Positions 35,663 through 45,084 are shown, counted from the stretch's first letter. The stretch: DNA of 64,000 nt from Streptomyces albiflavescens (GCF_014645835.1 NZ_BMMM01000033.1:1-64000), one strand, 5' to 3'. A program made the numbers and translations. Notes: generated by a model from the letters alone, not told the origin.

Positions 35663-35904
35663 GCACCACGGAGCTGGACTGGTTCAAGAGCAGCTACAGC
35701 GGCAGCGACGGCGACGACTGCGTCGAAGTGGCCCTCGCCTGGCGCAAGTCGACGTACAGCAGCGGCAGCGACGGCGACTGCGTAGAGGTAGCCACCTGCC
35801 CCACCACCATCCACATCCGCGACTCCAAGAACACCCACGGCCCCCAACTCACCCTCTCCCCCACCACGTGGACGGAGTTCCTGGAGTTCGCCGCGCGTGG
35901 CTGA
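35659..35904 (+). CDS. DUF397 protein with internal duplication
   Basis: 81 aa. The DUF397 opening motif occurs twice: WFKSSYSGSDGDDCVEVA and WRKSTYSSGSDGDCVEVA. Only one C-terminal half follows (IHIRDSKNTHGPQLTLSPTTWTEFLEF). DUF397 proteins are thought to antagonise the neighbouring WhiJ-like regulator. Overlaps the XRE gene by 4 bp and the hydrolase remnant by 8 bp. Confidence 0.85.
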   Translation: MSTTELDWFKSSYSGSDGDDCVEVALAWRKSTYSSGSDGDCVEVATCPTTIHIRDSKNTHGPQLTLSPTTWTEFLEFAARG

Positions 35905-36043
35905 CCCCATACGGCTCGCGTACCGGGAGTCGGGGAACCCCGAGGCCCCGCCCCTCGTGCTGCTGCACGGGCTGACCTCGGACGGCACCAGGTGGGACGA
36001 GGTGGCGGCCCACTTCGCCGGCAGCCTCCTCTCAGGGCCGTAA
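35897..36043 (+). pseudogene. N-terminal remnant of an alpha/beta hydrolase
   Basis: 48 codons from GTG 35897 to TAA 36041-36043. The translation starts VADPIRLAYRESGNPEAPPL and continues VLLHGLTSDGTRWDEVAAHFAG, the first strand and oxyanion loop of an alpha/beta hydrolase, then ends after SLLSGP. The nucleophile elbow and all later parts are missing. It overlaps DUF397, so it was probably the last gene of that operon before a deletion. Confidence 0.6.
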
Positions 36044-36081
36044 AACCTGTGCATATCAGGTTGTAGCCTAGAAACTCTAGG
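36044..36081. promoter_or_regulatory. Two palindromes upstream of the TetR gene (candidate operator)
   Basis: AACCTG-7 nt-CAGGTT at 36044-36062 and CCTAGA-AAC-TCTAGG at 36067-36081, both perfect. They end 26 nt before the TetR-family start codon, a position typical of autoregulatory operators. Confidence 0.5.
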
Positions 36082-36107
36082 TTCAGCCGAGCGACAGGTG
36101 GTGACAC

Positions 36108-36695
36108 ATGCCCCGTGCCGGGCTCACGACCGACCGTCTCGTGGAGGCGGCGGCCGATCTCGCGGACGAGGTCGGCTTCGAGAACGTCACCGTGTCCGCG
36201 CTGGCGCGGCAGTTCGGGGTGAAGGACGCGAGCATGTACTCGCACGTGAAGAGCGTGCGGGAGCTGCGCGAGCGGATCGCGCTCCTCGCGGCCGGCGAGA
36301 TGATCGACCGGATCGCCGCCGCGGTGGCCGGGCGTGCGGGCAAGGACGCGCTCGTCGCCTTCGCGGGCGCCTACCGGGAGTACGCGCTGGAGCGGCCGGG
36401 GCGATACCGGGCCACGCATCTGCAGCTCGACCCCGCCGTCGCCGCCGAGTCCGACGCCGGCCGGCGCACGGCAGAGGTCACGTACGGCATGCTGCGGGCG
36501 TACGGGCTGTCCGAGCCCGACCTCACCGATGCGGTACGCCTGCTGCGCAGCACCTTTCACGGCTACTGCCACCTCGAATCCATCGGCGGATTCGGCGCTC
36601 CCCGTGACGTACAGGCGTCCTGGGAGCGCGCGTTGGACGCCCTGCATGTGGCCCTGGAGCACTGGCCACGGACGAAGGACGGCGATCACGAGTGA
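36108..36695 (+). CDS. TetR/AcrR-family transcriptional regulator
   Basis: 195 aa. N-terminal HTH (~5-55: LVEAAADLADEVGFENVTVSALARQFGVKDASMYSHVKS) and an all-helical C-terminal ligand domain with STFHGYCHLESIGGFG, the WHG-type C-terminal class. ATG 36108. Two palindromes lie just upstream. It converges on the FtsX-type permease gene; its target may have been the truncated hydrolase gene. Confidence 0.87.
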   Translation: MPRAGLTTDRLVEAAADLADEVGFENVTVSALARQFGVKDASMYSHVKSVRELRERIALLAAGEMIDRIAAAVAGRAGKDALVAFAGAYREYALERPGRYRATHLQLDPAVAAESDAGRRTAEVTYGMLRAYGLSEPDLTDAVRLLRSTFHGYCHLESIGGFGAPRDVQASWERALDALHVALEHWPRTKDGDHE

Positions 36696-36720
36696 CCTGC
36701 GGTTCGCGCTCCGACGGCCG

Positions 36721-39120
36721 CTACTCGGTGCGCAGCGCCGTGGCCGTACGGGCCTTGGCCGCCCAGCCGGCCGGGAGCATCGCGCCCAGCACGGCGATCA
36801 CGATCCCGGCCAGCCCCAGCAGCACCAACTGCGGAGCGTCGTACACCTCGAGGATGGACGGCGGCAGATTGGTGCCCGCCGCATGCCCCATCACCGGCAG
36901 CACATAGCCGTGCAGTGCGAACCCGAGAGGCACTCCGACCAGCCCGCCGATCAGGCCGATCCCGGCGACCGAGGCGAGCACAAGGCTCAAGGTCTGCCGC
37001 GGAGACATGCCGAGCGCCTTGCAGACGCCCAGGTCGTGGACGCGTTCGCGGGTGTCGAGGACGACGGAGTTGAGCACGCCCAGGCCCGCCACGGAAACCA
37101 GCATGAGCGTGAGCAACACCGCCATCGCATCCAGGATGAGGATCATGCTCTCCTGCTCCGAGGGCGAGTTGGCGAAGACGTCGCCGCCCAGCGGTTCCAC
37201 CACCGCGGTGAGCTTCTCGGCGTACTCGGCGGGGGAGACGCCCGGCTTCACCGCGATCTGGAAGGTCTGGGGCTTGGCCTTGGCGAAGGTGGCCATGTCC
37301 GCGTTGAGGTGCAGCCCGTCATCGGAGGTGTCGAAGGCCTCGCCGACAATCCGCAGCGTCTGCGTGTCCTTCTGGTACGTGACCCGCACGGTGTCGCCGA
37401 TCCTGGTGCCTGTCCGCTCCAGGAACCCCGTCGGCACGACGGCCTGCCCCGGGCCGGTGAACCACCGCCCGGAGATCATCTCGTAGCGTCCGGCACTCGT
37501 GTCGCCCTGGTACAAGCTGGCCTCCACCGCACCGGAGAGGCCCGTCACCGCGACCTGCCCCTGGGTCAGCCCGTAGTACGAGGCGGTGCCCGACTGGGCC
37601 TTGATGGCGGCGCTGACCTTCTCCGGGTCGGCGGACGGCATCTCCGGCGCCTCACCCGAGGGCGGCCCGCCGCGGGGCTTCCTCTCGACGCTCGGTCCGC
37701 CGCCCGCTCCCTCCGGTACGCCGCTGATGGCGGTGACCGCCGAGCGCTCCTCGGGGTCCGACGCCGCACCGACCGCGTTCAGGGACTGCGTCAGCCCCAC
37801 CGCGAAGGTCGCCGCGACGGTGCCGAAGGCAACCGCCAGCAGCAGCGCGATCGTACGGACCGGATGTGTGAAGGGACTTGCCAGTCCGTACGTCACCGCC
37901 CGCGGCAGCGGCAGCCGGCCCGCCGCCCGGTGCGCCCACTGACCGCGCCCTGTCCGCGGCGCCCGGCCGACCGCGATGGCCTCGACCGTATGCAGCCGCC
38001 CCGCCCGCAGCGCGGGGACCAGCGCCGCCATTCCGACGATCAGCAGCGCCACGAGCGGCACCACGACATCCACCCACCACGCCACGGTGAGCGAGGCCGT
38101 GCCGTACACCTGCTCGGTGTCCTCCAGCAGCGGTACGGCGAGCAGATTGCCCAGTCCGACCCCGAGCACAATGCCCGCACCGGCCGGGATCAACGCCTGT
38201 GCCACATAGGCGCGTACAACCTCGCGCGGGGTGAAGCCGATGGCCTTGAGGATGCCTATCCGGCGCAGGCTGGTGCCGACCGAACCGCTCACCACGCTGC
38301 CGATGATGATCACCGACATCACGATGCCGAGCACACCGAAGGCGAGGAGGAACGGAATGGTCGCCCGCGCACCGGAGTCGGCGGCCCGCTTGGTGTCCAG
38401 ATACGACTGGGTGCCCACCAGCGCCCCCGACGGCATGGCGGCGACGAGCGCCTTGCGGTCGGCGGCGATCTGCCCCTTCGAGCCGGCGTCGGCGAACCGG
38501 TAGAGCATCTGGCTCGTGACCGGGCTGTCCTTCGAGGCGAGCGACCTGACCTGCCCGGGCGTCGCCCACGCGTCGGCGGTCTTGGCCACCGAGGTGGCGA
38601 AGCCCACGACCGTCAGCGTCTGCCCACCGGCTTCGTCCGACGTCTTCAGGGTGGAGCCGACCTTGAGGACGGGCCCGGTGAACGACGCGGAGAGCACGAT
38701 CTCGCCGGGCTTTCGGGCCCACCGCCCGGACTTGAGGTCCAGGTCGTCCACGTCGGCGTGCGGACCGGACCGCCCGACCAGGGTCAGGCTCGGCAGATGC
38801 CCGCCCTGCGAATCCACCGGCTGAAAGGAAGTCGACGGGTAGGGCCCGCCACTCGCGGTGACTCCCTCCAGCTGCTTGGTCTCCTTGAGCTGAGCCTCGC
38901 TCACCTTGTCCGGATCGAATTGCACGGTCAGATGTGCGCCGTGCTGCTTGGCGAAGGCGTGGTCGAAGGGCGCGTTCGTCGCGACCATGAGCGATCCGGC
39001 GACGACGGCCGAGGCCACGGCCATCATCGTGGCGATGGCGATCACCACCGTCTGGACCCGTCGCCGACCCACCCCGGCCCGTATGACCCGGCCGAGCGGG
39101 CCCGTACCCCAGCGGCTCAT
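36721..39120 (-). CDS. FtsX-family ABC transporter permease
   Basis: 799 aa. One N-terminal TM segment (VQTVVIAIATMMAVASAVVAG), a large extracellular MacB-like domain (~45-265), a first FtsX block of three TMs (~270-400), a second TM and extracellular domain (~440-660, with a Gly/Pro-rich insert PEGAGGGPSVERKPRGG), and a last FtsX block of three TMs. The duplicated FtsX core fits exporters of antimicrobial peptides or lipoproteins. ATG 39120 overlaps the ATPase stop. Divergent from a two-component system. Confidence 0.88.
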   Translation of the reverse strand: MSRWGTGPLGRVIRAGVGRRRVQTVVIAIATMMAVASAVVAGSLMVATNAPFDHAFAKQHGAHLTVQFDPDKVSEAQLKETKQLEGVTASGGPYPSTSFQPVDSQGGHLPSLTLVGRSGPHADVDDLDLKSGRWARKPGEIVLSASFTGPVLKVGSTLKTSDEAGGQTLTVVGFATSVAKTADAWATPGQVRSLASKDSPVTSQMLYRFADAGSKGQIAADRKALVAAMPSGALVGTQSYLDTKRAADSGARATIPFLLAFGVLGIVMSVIIIGSVVSGSVGTSLRRIGILKAIGFTPREVVRAYVAQALIPAGAGIVLGVGLGNLLAVPLLEDTEQVYGTASLTVAWWVDVVVPLVALLIVGMAALVPALRAGRLHTVEAIAVGRAPRTGRGQWAHRAAGRLPLPRAVTYGLASPFTHPVRTIALLLAVAFGTVAATFAVGLTQSLNAVGAASDPEERSAVTAISGVPEGAGGGPSVERKPRGGPPSGEAPEMPSADPEKVSAAIKAQSGTASYYGLTQGQVAVTGLSGAVEASLYQGDTSAGRYEMISGRWFTGPGQAVVPTGFLERTGTRIGDTVRVTYQKDTQTLRIVGEAFDTSDDGLHLNADMATFAKAKPQTFQIAVKPGVSPAEYAEKLTAVVEPLGGDVFANSPSEQESMILILDAMAVLLTLMLVSVAGLGVLNSVVLDTRERVHDLGVCKALGMSPRQTLSLVLASVAGIGLIGGLVGVPLGFALHGYVLPVMGHAAGTNLPPSILEVYDAPQLVLLGLAGIVIAVLGAMLPAGWAAKARTATALRTE

Positions 39121-39809
39121 CGGGCGGCCTCCGCAGGGGTCTCGAGCGCCAGATGACCGTCGACCAGATGGATCGTGCGGCTGGCGCAGGCCTCCGCCAG
39201 CGCCAGATCGTGCGTCACCAGCACGATCGTCTGCCCCCCGCGGTGCAGATCCACGAGCAGCTCCCTTACGTCGTGGCCCGAAGCGGTGTCGAGTGCGCCG
39301 GTCGGTTCGTCGGCGAGCAGCAGCGCGGGCCGGTTGACCAGCGCCCGGGCCACCGCGACCCGCTGGCGTTCGCCGCCGGAGAGCCGGCCCGGATAGGCGA
39401 GGGCGTGCTTGCTGATGCCCAGCACCTCCATCAGCTCGGCGGCGCGGGCTGCCGCCTTCTTCCGCGAGGTCCCGGTGAGCTGGGCGGGGAGCTGGACGTT
39501 GTCGGCGACGGTGAGGTCGTCGAGCAGATTGAAGAACTGGAAAACAATGCCGATCTGCTCGCGGCGGAACCGGGCCAGCCCGTGCTCGCTCAGCTGGTCG
39601 ACCTGCTGGCCGGCCACGGTCACCGAGCCCTCGGTCGGCTTGTCCAGACCGGCGACGAGGTTCAGCAGCGTCGACTTCCCGCTGCCGGAGGGGCCCGTCA
39701 CGGCCAGGGCCTCGCCCTTGGCGACGCTCAGGTCGATCGGTCCGAGCGCAGGTGCGCCGGCGCTGTCGTACCGCTTGGCCACACCTGTCAGTTCGATCAC
39801 GTGGGTCAT
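39117..39809 (-). CDS. ABC transporter ATP-binding protein (LolD/MacB type)
   Basis: 230 aa. Walker A GPSGSGKSTLL, Q-loop FQFFNLLDDL, signature LSGGERQRVA, Walker B LLLADEPTGALD, H-loop VTHD. Pairs with the 799-aa permease, whose start it overlaps by 4 bp. The promoter region (39810-40032) is shared with the divergent histidine kinase. Confidence 0.9.
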   Translation of the reverse strand: MTHVIELTGVAKRYDSAGAPALGPIDLSVAKGEALAVTGPSGSGKSTLLNLVAGLDKPTEGSVTVAGQQVDQLSEHGLARFRREQIGIVFQFFNLLDDLTVADNVQLPAQLTGTSRKKAAARAAELMEVLGISKHALAYPGRLSGGERQRVAVARALVNRPALLLADEPTGALDTASGHDVRELLVDLHRGGQTIVLVTHDLALAEACASRTIHLVDGHLALETPAEAAR

Positions 39810-40032
39810 GGGAGTTGTCCCGTCCTTGGGGTTCGCGAGGGCTCATGCCTGTGCCGGCTCGGCAAACGTAGGGACGGGCGGTTCTGCGGCGCGTCGGCCG
39901 CGGCACCGACGTCCGGCCGTTCCCGCGGATGATGCGGCCGCGGGGTCATACCTGCGGCGTACGCCTGCGGGACAGCTTCCGTGGTCGCGCAGGCGGACGC
40001 GGGGCGGTGCGGAAGGGCCGCACAATGTGCTG

Positions 40033-41316
40033 ATGGAGACGGAGGACCGCCGCGGCTGGCGCCGGCAGCTGCGCGACGTGCTGCGCCCGGACGCGAAGCC
40101 CGCACCGCTGTCGCGGCGGGCGGTGCGCGCCGATGTGCTGCTGGCGGTGCTGCTGACGGTGGTCGCGCTGGTCGTGGCGGCGCGTTACCCCGACGGCGGG
40201 CTGGTCCAGTACAAACAGGACGCGCCGTATCCGCCCCCGGTACCTGTGCCTCCCGGGGAGGTCGTGCCCCACGAGGAAGAGCGCTCGTCGATGATCTGGC
40301 CGCTCGTCGTGCTGGCGGCGCTGCCGCTCGCGTACCGGCGCCGCTGTCCGCTGACCGCGTTCGCGGTGGTGATGGGCGCGACGCTGGTCATGGTCGACGA
40401 CGCCACCTGGATGAACGTGGTGACCTGCGTCCTCGGCGCGTACAGCGCCGTCATCTACAGCCGCCACCGGACGCGGGCCATGGCCGGCATGGTCCTCGCC
40501 GCCGTGCTGGCCGGTCTCGCGTTCAAGAACACGGAACCGATCCTGCCGGGCTGGTCGAGCCCGGCCGTCGTGCTGCTCATCGCCGGCGCACTGGCCGGCC
40601 TGGTCCGGTTCTGGCAGCGGCAGTTGGCGGCCAGCCGCGACCGCTACACGGAGTTGCAGCAGGCACAGCAGGAGGCCATGCGGCGGGCCGTTGCGGAAGA
40701 GCGTTCCAGGATCGCCGCCGAGCTGCATGACGTGGTGACCCACAATGTGAGCGTGATGGTGATCCAGGCGGGTGCGGCGCGCAAGGTGATGGACGCGGAG
40801 CCCGAGCGGTCCAAGACGGCGCTGCTCGCGGTCGAAGCGGGGGGCAGGGCCGCCATGGCCGAACTGCGGCATGTGATGGGCCTGCTCGCCGCTCCCCACC
40901 ATGAGCGCCCCGACGGCTTCGAACCCCAGCCGGGCCTCGGACAGCTCGGCGCCCTGGTCGAGCGGGTGCGGGCCGCCGGCACGCCGGTGCGCGTCGCGGT
41001 GTCGCTGCCGCCGGACCCGCTGCCGCCCGGGGTGGACCTCGCGGCGTACCGCGTCGTCCAGGAGGCGCTGACCAACACCATCAAGCACGCGCCCGGCGCC
41101 GACGCCGCCGTCATGATCGGCTACACCGAGGACAGTCTGGAAATCGAGGTCACCGACACCGGCGGTGTGCGGGACGCCGTGCCGACGGACGGCAATGGCC
41201 GCGGCCTCATCGGACTGGGCGAGCGGCTGGCGGTCTACAAGGGCGAACTGACGTCCGGGCCGACCCTCGCCGGAGGCTACCGGATCAAGGCGCGAGTCCC
41301 CTGGCGGACCGTATGA
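40033..41316 (+). CDS. Sensor histidine kinase (NarL-partner type)
   Basis: 427 aa. About four or five TM segments in the first ~200 residues, with an extracytoplasmic Pro-rich loop. The dimerisation/phosphoacceptor motif is ERSRIAAELHDVVTHNVSVMV with His232. The ATPase domain shows ALTNTIKHAPGA (N-box), EVTDTGG and GRGLIGLGERL. ATG 40033; GTG 40027 is a close in-frame alternative. Overlaps the response regulator by 4 bp; likely controls the divergent ABC transporter. Confidence 0.88.
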   Translation: METEDRRGWRRQLRDVLRPDAKPAPLSRRAVRADVLLAVLLTVVALVVAARYPDGGLVQYKQDAPYPPPVPVPPGEVVPHEEERSSMIWPLVVLAALPLAYRRRCPLTAFAVVMGATLVMVDDATWMNVVTCVLGAYSAVIYSRHRTRAMAGMVLAAVLAGLAFKNTEPILPGWSSPAVVLLIAGALAGLVRFWQRQLAASRDRYTELQQAQQEAMRRAVAEERSRIAAELHDVVTHNVSVMVIQAGAARKVMDAEPERSKTALLAVEAGGRAAMAELRHVMGLLAAPHHERPDGFEPQPGLGQLGALVERVRAAGTPVRVAVSLPPDPLPPGVDLAAYRVVQEALTNTIKHAPGADAAVMIGYTEDSLEIEVTDTGGVRDAVPTDGNGRGLIGLGERLAVYKGELTSGPTLAGGYRIKARVPWRTV

Positions 41317-41993
41317 GCCGGCCGCCCCTGCGGGCCGTCATCGCCGACGATCAGGCCCTGGTGCGTACGGGCTTCGGGATGATCCTCGCCGCCGACGGGA
41401 TCGAGGTGACGGGTGAGGCGGCCGACGGGGTCGAGGCGGTCGCCGCGGTCCGCCGCACACGGCCCGACGTCGTGCTCATGGACATCCGGATGCCGCAGAT
41501 GGACGGCATCGAAGCGACCCGGCACATCCTGGCCGACGGCGGCCCGGACGCCACCCGGGTCATCATCCTGACCACCTACGACCTCGACCACTACGTCTAC
41601 GCCGCGCTCACCGCCGGCGCCAGCGGCTTCCTGCTCAAGGACGTCACCCCCGAGCATCTGGTGGCCGCTGTACGCCTGGTGCAGTCCGGCGACGCCCTGC
41701 TCGCGCCCACGATCACCCGTCGGCTGATCGAACGCTTCGCCCACCGCGACGAGCCGGGGACCACCACCCTGCACCGCGACCTGTCCGGCCTGACCCCGCG
41801 CGAGCTCGAAGTGCTCCGGCTGCTCGCGACGGGCCTCAGCAACGCCGAACTTGCCGACCGGCTCTTCCTCAGCCCCACCACGGTCAAGACCCACATCGGC
41901 CGCATCCTGTCGAAGTTGGAACTGCGCGACCGCGTCCAGGCCGTCGTCTTCGCCTACGAGACGGGGCTGATCGCCCCGGGAGGCGGCGCCTAG
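41313..41993 (+). CDS. NarL/LuxR-family response regulator
   Basis: 226 aa. Receiver domain (~5-120) with IADDQALVR, phosphoacceptor Asp57 in VVLMDIRMPQMDG, Thr in ILTTYD and Lys in FLLKDV. The LuxR HTH (~155-215) reads LTPRELEVLRLLATGLSNAELADRLFLS then TVKTHIGRILSKL. Cognate regulator of the preceding kinase. Confidence 0.92.
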   Translation: MSRPPLRAVIADDQALVRTGFGMILAADGIEVTGEAADGVEAVAAVRRTRPDVVLMDIRMPQMDGIEATRHILADGGPDATRVIILTTYDLDHYVYAALTAGASGFLLKDVTPEHLVAAVRLVQSGDALLAPTITRRLIERFAHRDEPGTTTLHRDLSGLTPRELEVLRLLATGLSNAELADRLFLSPTTVKTHIGRILSKLELRDRVQAVVFAYETGLIAPGGGA

Positions 41994-42823
41994 TCGGCCC
42001 GACCGGCGTGGGAGCCCCCTACCTGGTGGTTCCGGCGGTGCTGGGCGTTGGGGCCCTCTGCACTGAGCGCCTGCACCTCGGCGTACGTCGGCGCGGTGCC
42101 CCGGAGTGTCCGTCCGGCGCGGATGTCCGCCATCGTTTCCAGGACCGCGCCGAGCGCCCGCCGGTAGAGGAGCGAGCCGAGGCTGATCCTGCGTACGCCG
42201 AGGTCGCCGAGTTGGGCGATGGTCGGGCCGGAGGGTGAGTAGAGGATGTTGAGCGGGACGTCGAGGGTCTTCAGGAGGACGGAGATCCCGGCCGGGTCGG
42301 TCAGGCCCGGGACGAACACCCCGTCCGCGCCCGCTCGTTGGTAGGCGTCGAGTCGGCGGACCGTTTCCCGTTCGTCCCCGTCGCCCAGCCAGTAGGTGTC
42401 GGTGCGGGCGTTGACGAAGAGGTCCGGCACGGCCGCCTTCACCGCGGCGATCTTCGCGGCATGCAGTGCGGCGGATCCGAGGCCGTCCTCCAGGTTGATA
42501 CCGACGGCTCCGGAGGCGGACAGTTCGCGCGCCAACTCGGCGACTTCGTCGGGATCTTGGCTGAACCCGTCCTCGGCGTCCACGGACAGGAAGTAGGGAC
42601 CCGCGCCGAGTTGCCGGGCCAGGCTCAGCGTCACGCCCCTGGTGGCCCCGGCGCCGTCCGGCAGACCGACGGCGGCCGCGACGCCGAGACTCGTCGTGCC
42701 GATCGCCTCGAACCCCTGGGCCGCGAGCAGCGCCGCGGAGGCGTGGTCCCAGGCGTTGGGCAGGAGGAGGGGTGCGCCAGTGTGATGCAGCGCGGCGAAG
42801 GGCGTCCCGCTCATACCGGTCAT
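41990..42823 (-). CDS. Isocitrate lyase/PEP mutase superfamily protein
   Basis: 277 aa TIM-barrel protein. LLPNAWDHASAALLAAQGFEAIGTTSLG is the family opening, VDAEDGF and NLEDG hold the metal-binding acids, and NARTDTYW and GADGVFVPG are typical. True isocitrate lyase KKCGH is absent, so it probably acts on another C-C or P-C bond substrate. ATG 42823 overlaps the stop of the DinB-like gene (ATGA). Convergent with the response regulator, overlapping by 4 bp. Confidence 0.85.
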   Translation of the reverse strand: MTGMSGTPFAALHHTGAPLLLPNAWDHASAALLAAQGFEAIGTTSLGVAAAVGLPDGAGATRGVTLSLARQLGAGPYFLSVDAEDGFSQDPDEVAELARELSASGAVGINLEDGLGSAALHAAKIAAVKAAVPDLFVNARTDTYWLGDGDERETVRRLDAYQRAGADGVFVPGLTDPAGISVLLKTLDVPLNILYSPSGPTIAQLGDLGVRRISLGSLLYRRALGAVLETMADIRAGRTLRGTAPTYAEVQALSAEGPNAQHRRNHQVGGSHAGRAD

Positions 42824-43278
42824 ACCGGCCTCCCGACCGCATCGGCGTAGTACGTCGATCCCTTGAGATGCAGGGCCAGCTCGCGGAACGTCCAGCCGTC
42901 ACCCGGAGAATCGTCGAGTTGCTGCTCGGTCAGCGCACCGAGCCGGTTCGCCCAGATCCTGGCAAGGCGCGTGAGCCGGCTGCGCGCCTCGTCAAGGTCC
43001 TCCTGCGTGAACGGCGCGAGGTCCGCCTCGGTGGTGCTCGCCGACGCGTGCCAGTGGTCGGGCTGCGGCGCCTCGCCCACGAGCCGGGCCTCCAGCTCCG
43101 CCAGGTGGTCGACGAGATGATCGGCGACGCGTCGGATCGCCTTGTGCGGGGTGTAGACACGGTCGTCGATGTGGGCGGGCTTGCCGTCCCAGGCGGTCCA
43201 GGTGGCCGCGAGGTCGAGGACGTGGTCGACCATGGCGACGACGGCCTCGGCCGGTGTTTCCTTCGGGGAATCGGTCAT
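42820..43278 (-). CDS. DinB-like small protein
   Basis: 152 aa, four-helix-bundle pattern with His at VADHLVDHLAELEARL and ELALHLKGSTYYADAVG, spaced as metal ligands in DinB/maleylpyruvate isomerase-type proteins. No signal peptide. First gene of a two-gene unit with the PEP-mutase-like gene. Enzymatic role unknown. Confidence 0.65.
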   Translation of the reverse strand: MTDSPKETPAEAVVAMVDHVLDLAATWTAWDGKPAHIDDRVYTPHKAIRRVADHLVDHLAELEARLVGEAPQPDHWHASASTTEADLAPFTQEDLDEARSRLTRLARIWANRLGALTEQQLDDSPGDGWTFRELALHLKGSTYYADAVGRPV

Positions 43279-43340
43279 GTCGAAACGCTAGAGGCGGAAC
43301 ACTTCGGCGCCTGCCGAAACGTGCCGCCACATCAGTGCGC

Positions 43341-45041
43341 TCACAGGGGCGTCACCGACCACGACGACTCCGAGGATCGCGCGTCTGACGTACTGAAGCG
43401 AAAGCGCGCCGACTCACCCGAGGCCCAGCTCACGCCGACTTCGTAGGCCCCCTCGACCTTCACGGACACCAGCTCCGTGAGGGGCAGAGGATCCGGGTCG
43501 GCGGTGAGGCGGGCGAGGGTGACGAAGAGTGTGGCTTCCTCTTCGGTGACGCCGGTGGAGTCCAACAGGCCGTGCATTGAGAGGAGTTCGGATCGGACTC
43601 CTTCTCCGGGCCGCCATCCCGTGACCCGTACCGGAGTGCCGGCGGCCGCTCCCGCCACCAGATGGGCACGCACCTCCACCGCGCCCCGGGCGACGACGAG
43701 ACTGGTGACCCGGATGCCCTCCGTGACCGTGTGGCGGGACGCCGCCCAGCCTTCGCCCACCCCCAGCGGCTCGATGTCCGTGCGGCTCGCGTCGTCGCCG
43801 ACGATCACGCTGTTGTCGTAAGACGGCGAAGGCTCCGTCGTCGTCGAGTACGCGAGCCGGGTGTAGTACGGGTCGTAGCGGACGTCCTCGCTGCCGTGGT
43901 TGTGGAGGCGGACCAGGCCGTCGGAACCGGTCGACTGGAGAAGCCAGTTGGGTGGTCCGACGGGGGTGACGGCGTCGCCGCGGTCCGCCGGGCCCGGCTC
44001 CTCACGCGCCGTCCAGGCCTCGTGGTCCGGTGGCAGGAGCAGGCCGAGGAAGGCCTTGCTCGCCCAGTACGGGGAGGCGGGGCCCGAATAGTCCTGCAGG
44101 AGCGCCTCGTCGGGGCCGTGCCAGCCGAGGGTGAGCAGGCCGCGGTCGTCCACGGCGCCCCGGTCGAGGAAGTAGCGCAGGGCGCCGGAGGACAGGCGTC
44201 GGGTCTCGCCCGGGGAGAGGGGTGTGGAGCCGGTGAGAGCGCCGAGCCAGAGTGGTGCGGTGGTCGCGAAGCGGTAGGTCAGGGAGCGGCCCTGGAGCAT
44301 CGGCGCGCCGTCGCCGCCGAACAGGCGGGCGTAGTCCCCGAGATGGGCGTCCAGTCGGCCGCCGTACAGCTCCAGCAGGTCGGCGTCGTCCGCCAGCCAC
44401 GCGTGCAGCACCGGGTACAGGTGCATCGCCCAGCCGTTGTAGTAGTCGAACTTGCGGCCTTCGCCGTCGGTGTACCAGCCGTCGCCGACGTACCACTGCT
44501 CGATGCGCTCCAGGCCGCGGTCGATCGCGGCGCGCGAGGCCTCGGGCTCGTGACCGATCTCCTGGAGGAAGCCACCGACCGTCACGGGGAACAACTCCCA
44601 GTTGCAGGGCCAGGCTTCGGCCGTCAGCGCGTCGCCGAGCCAGGCCGCGGCCCGCTGCCGTACGCCGTCGTCGAGGCGGTCCCACAGCAGCGGCCGGGTC
44701 AGCCGCAGCGCGAGGGCGATCGACGCGGCCTCGACGAGGGGCTGGCTGCGGTGTTCTATGCGGGGCCAGACGCCCGCCGTGCCGGCGGCGAGGCCGTCCG
44801 CGTACCGCTCCAGGACCTTCTCGTCGCGGCGGAAGGCGGCGAGGAGGAGCGTGCGCGCGTAACCCTCCAGGCCGTCGGAGAGCCTGCCGGACCAGCTCGT
44901 GTGCGTACCGGGGAGGTGGTAGAGCGCGCCGTCCTCGGTCGCGTACGGCGCGACGGCGGCGAGCAGGGAGTCGGCGACCGCCTCCCAGTGGGCGCGGGTG
45001 TAACCGGTGTACGGGCTGAGGGTGCGGTCCTCGGGTGGCAT
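43341..45041 (-). CDS. DUF2264 protein, probable polysaccharide-degradation enzyme
   Basis: 566 aa, no signal peptide. The N-terminal ~370 residues have the (alpha/alpha)-barrel pattern of DUF2264: TRAHWEAVADSLLAAVAPYATEDGALYHLPG, NWELFPVTVGGFLQEIG, YNGWAMHLYPVLHAWLADD, QGRSLTYRFATTAPLW. A C-terminal beta-sandwich follows (~380-566). I recall DUF2264 being linked to an exo-glucuronidase family, but cannot verify that here. The neighbouring pectin genes support a role in uronic-acid oligosaccharide breakdown. Downstream of the acetylesterase on the same strand. Confidence 0.78.
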   Translation of the reverse strand: MPPEDRTLSPYTGYTRAHWEAVADSLLAAVAPYATEDGALYHLPGTHTSWSGRLSDGLEGYARTLLLAAFRRDEKVLERYADGLAAGTAGVWPRIEHRSQPLVEAASIALALRLTRPLLWDRLDDGVRQRAAAWLGDALTAEAWPCNWELFPVTVGGFLQEIGHEPEASRAAIDRGLERIEQWYVGDGWYTDGEGRKFDYYNGWAMHLYPVLHAWLADDADLLELYGGRLDAHLGDYARLFGGDGAPMLQGRSLTYRFATTAPLWLGALTGSTPLSPGETRRLSSGALRYFLDRGAVDDRGLLTLGWHGPDEALLQDYSGPASPYWASKAFLGLLLPPDHEAWTAREEPGPADRGDAVTPVGPPNWLLQSTGSDGLVRLHNHGSEDVRYDPYYTRLAYSTTTEPSPSYDNSVIVGDDASRTDIEPLGVGEGWAASRHTVTEGIRVTSLVVARGAVEVRAHLVAGAAAGTPVRVTGWRPGEGVRSELLSMHGLLDSTGVTEEEATLFVTLARLTADPDPLPLTELVSVKVEGAYEVGVSWASGESARFRFSTSDARSSESSWSVTPL

Positions 45042-45084
45042 CGATCTGGTCCTGTCTCGGTCGGGAGCTGCGGAGGTGCCAGTA

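Noticed and set aside
36334..39156. 940-codon plus-strand open frame
   Set aside because: Antisense shadow of the FtsX permease gene, a GC-bias effect; translation is His/Arg-rich with no fold.
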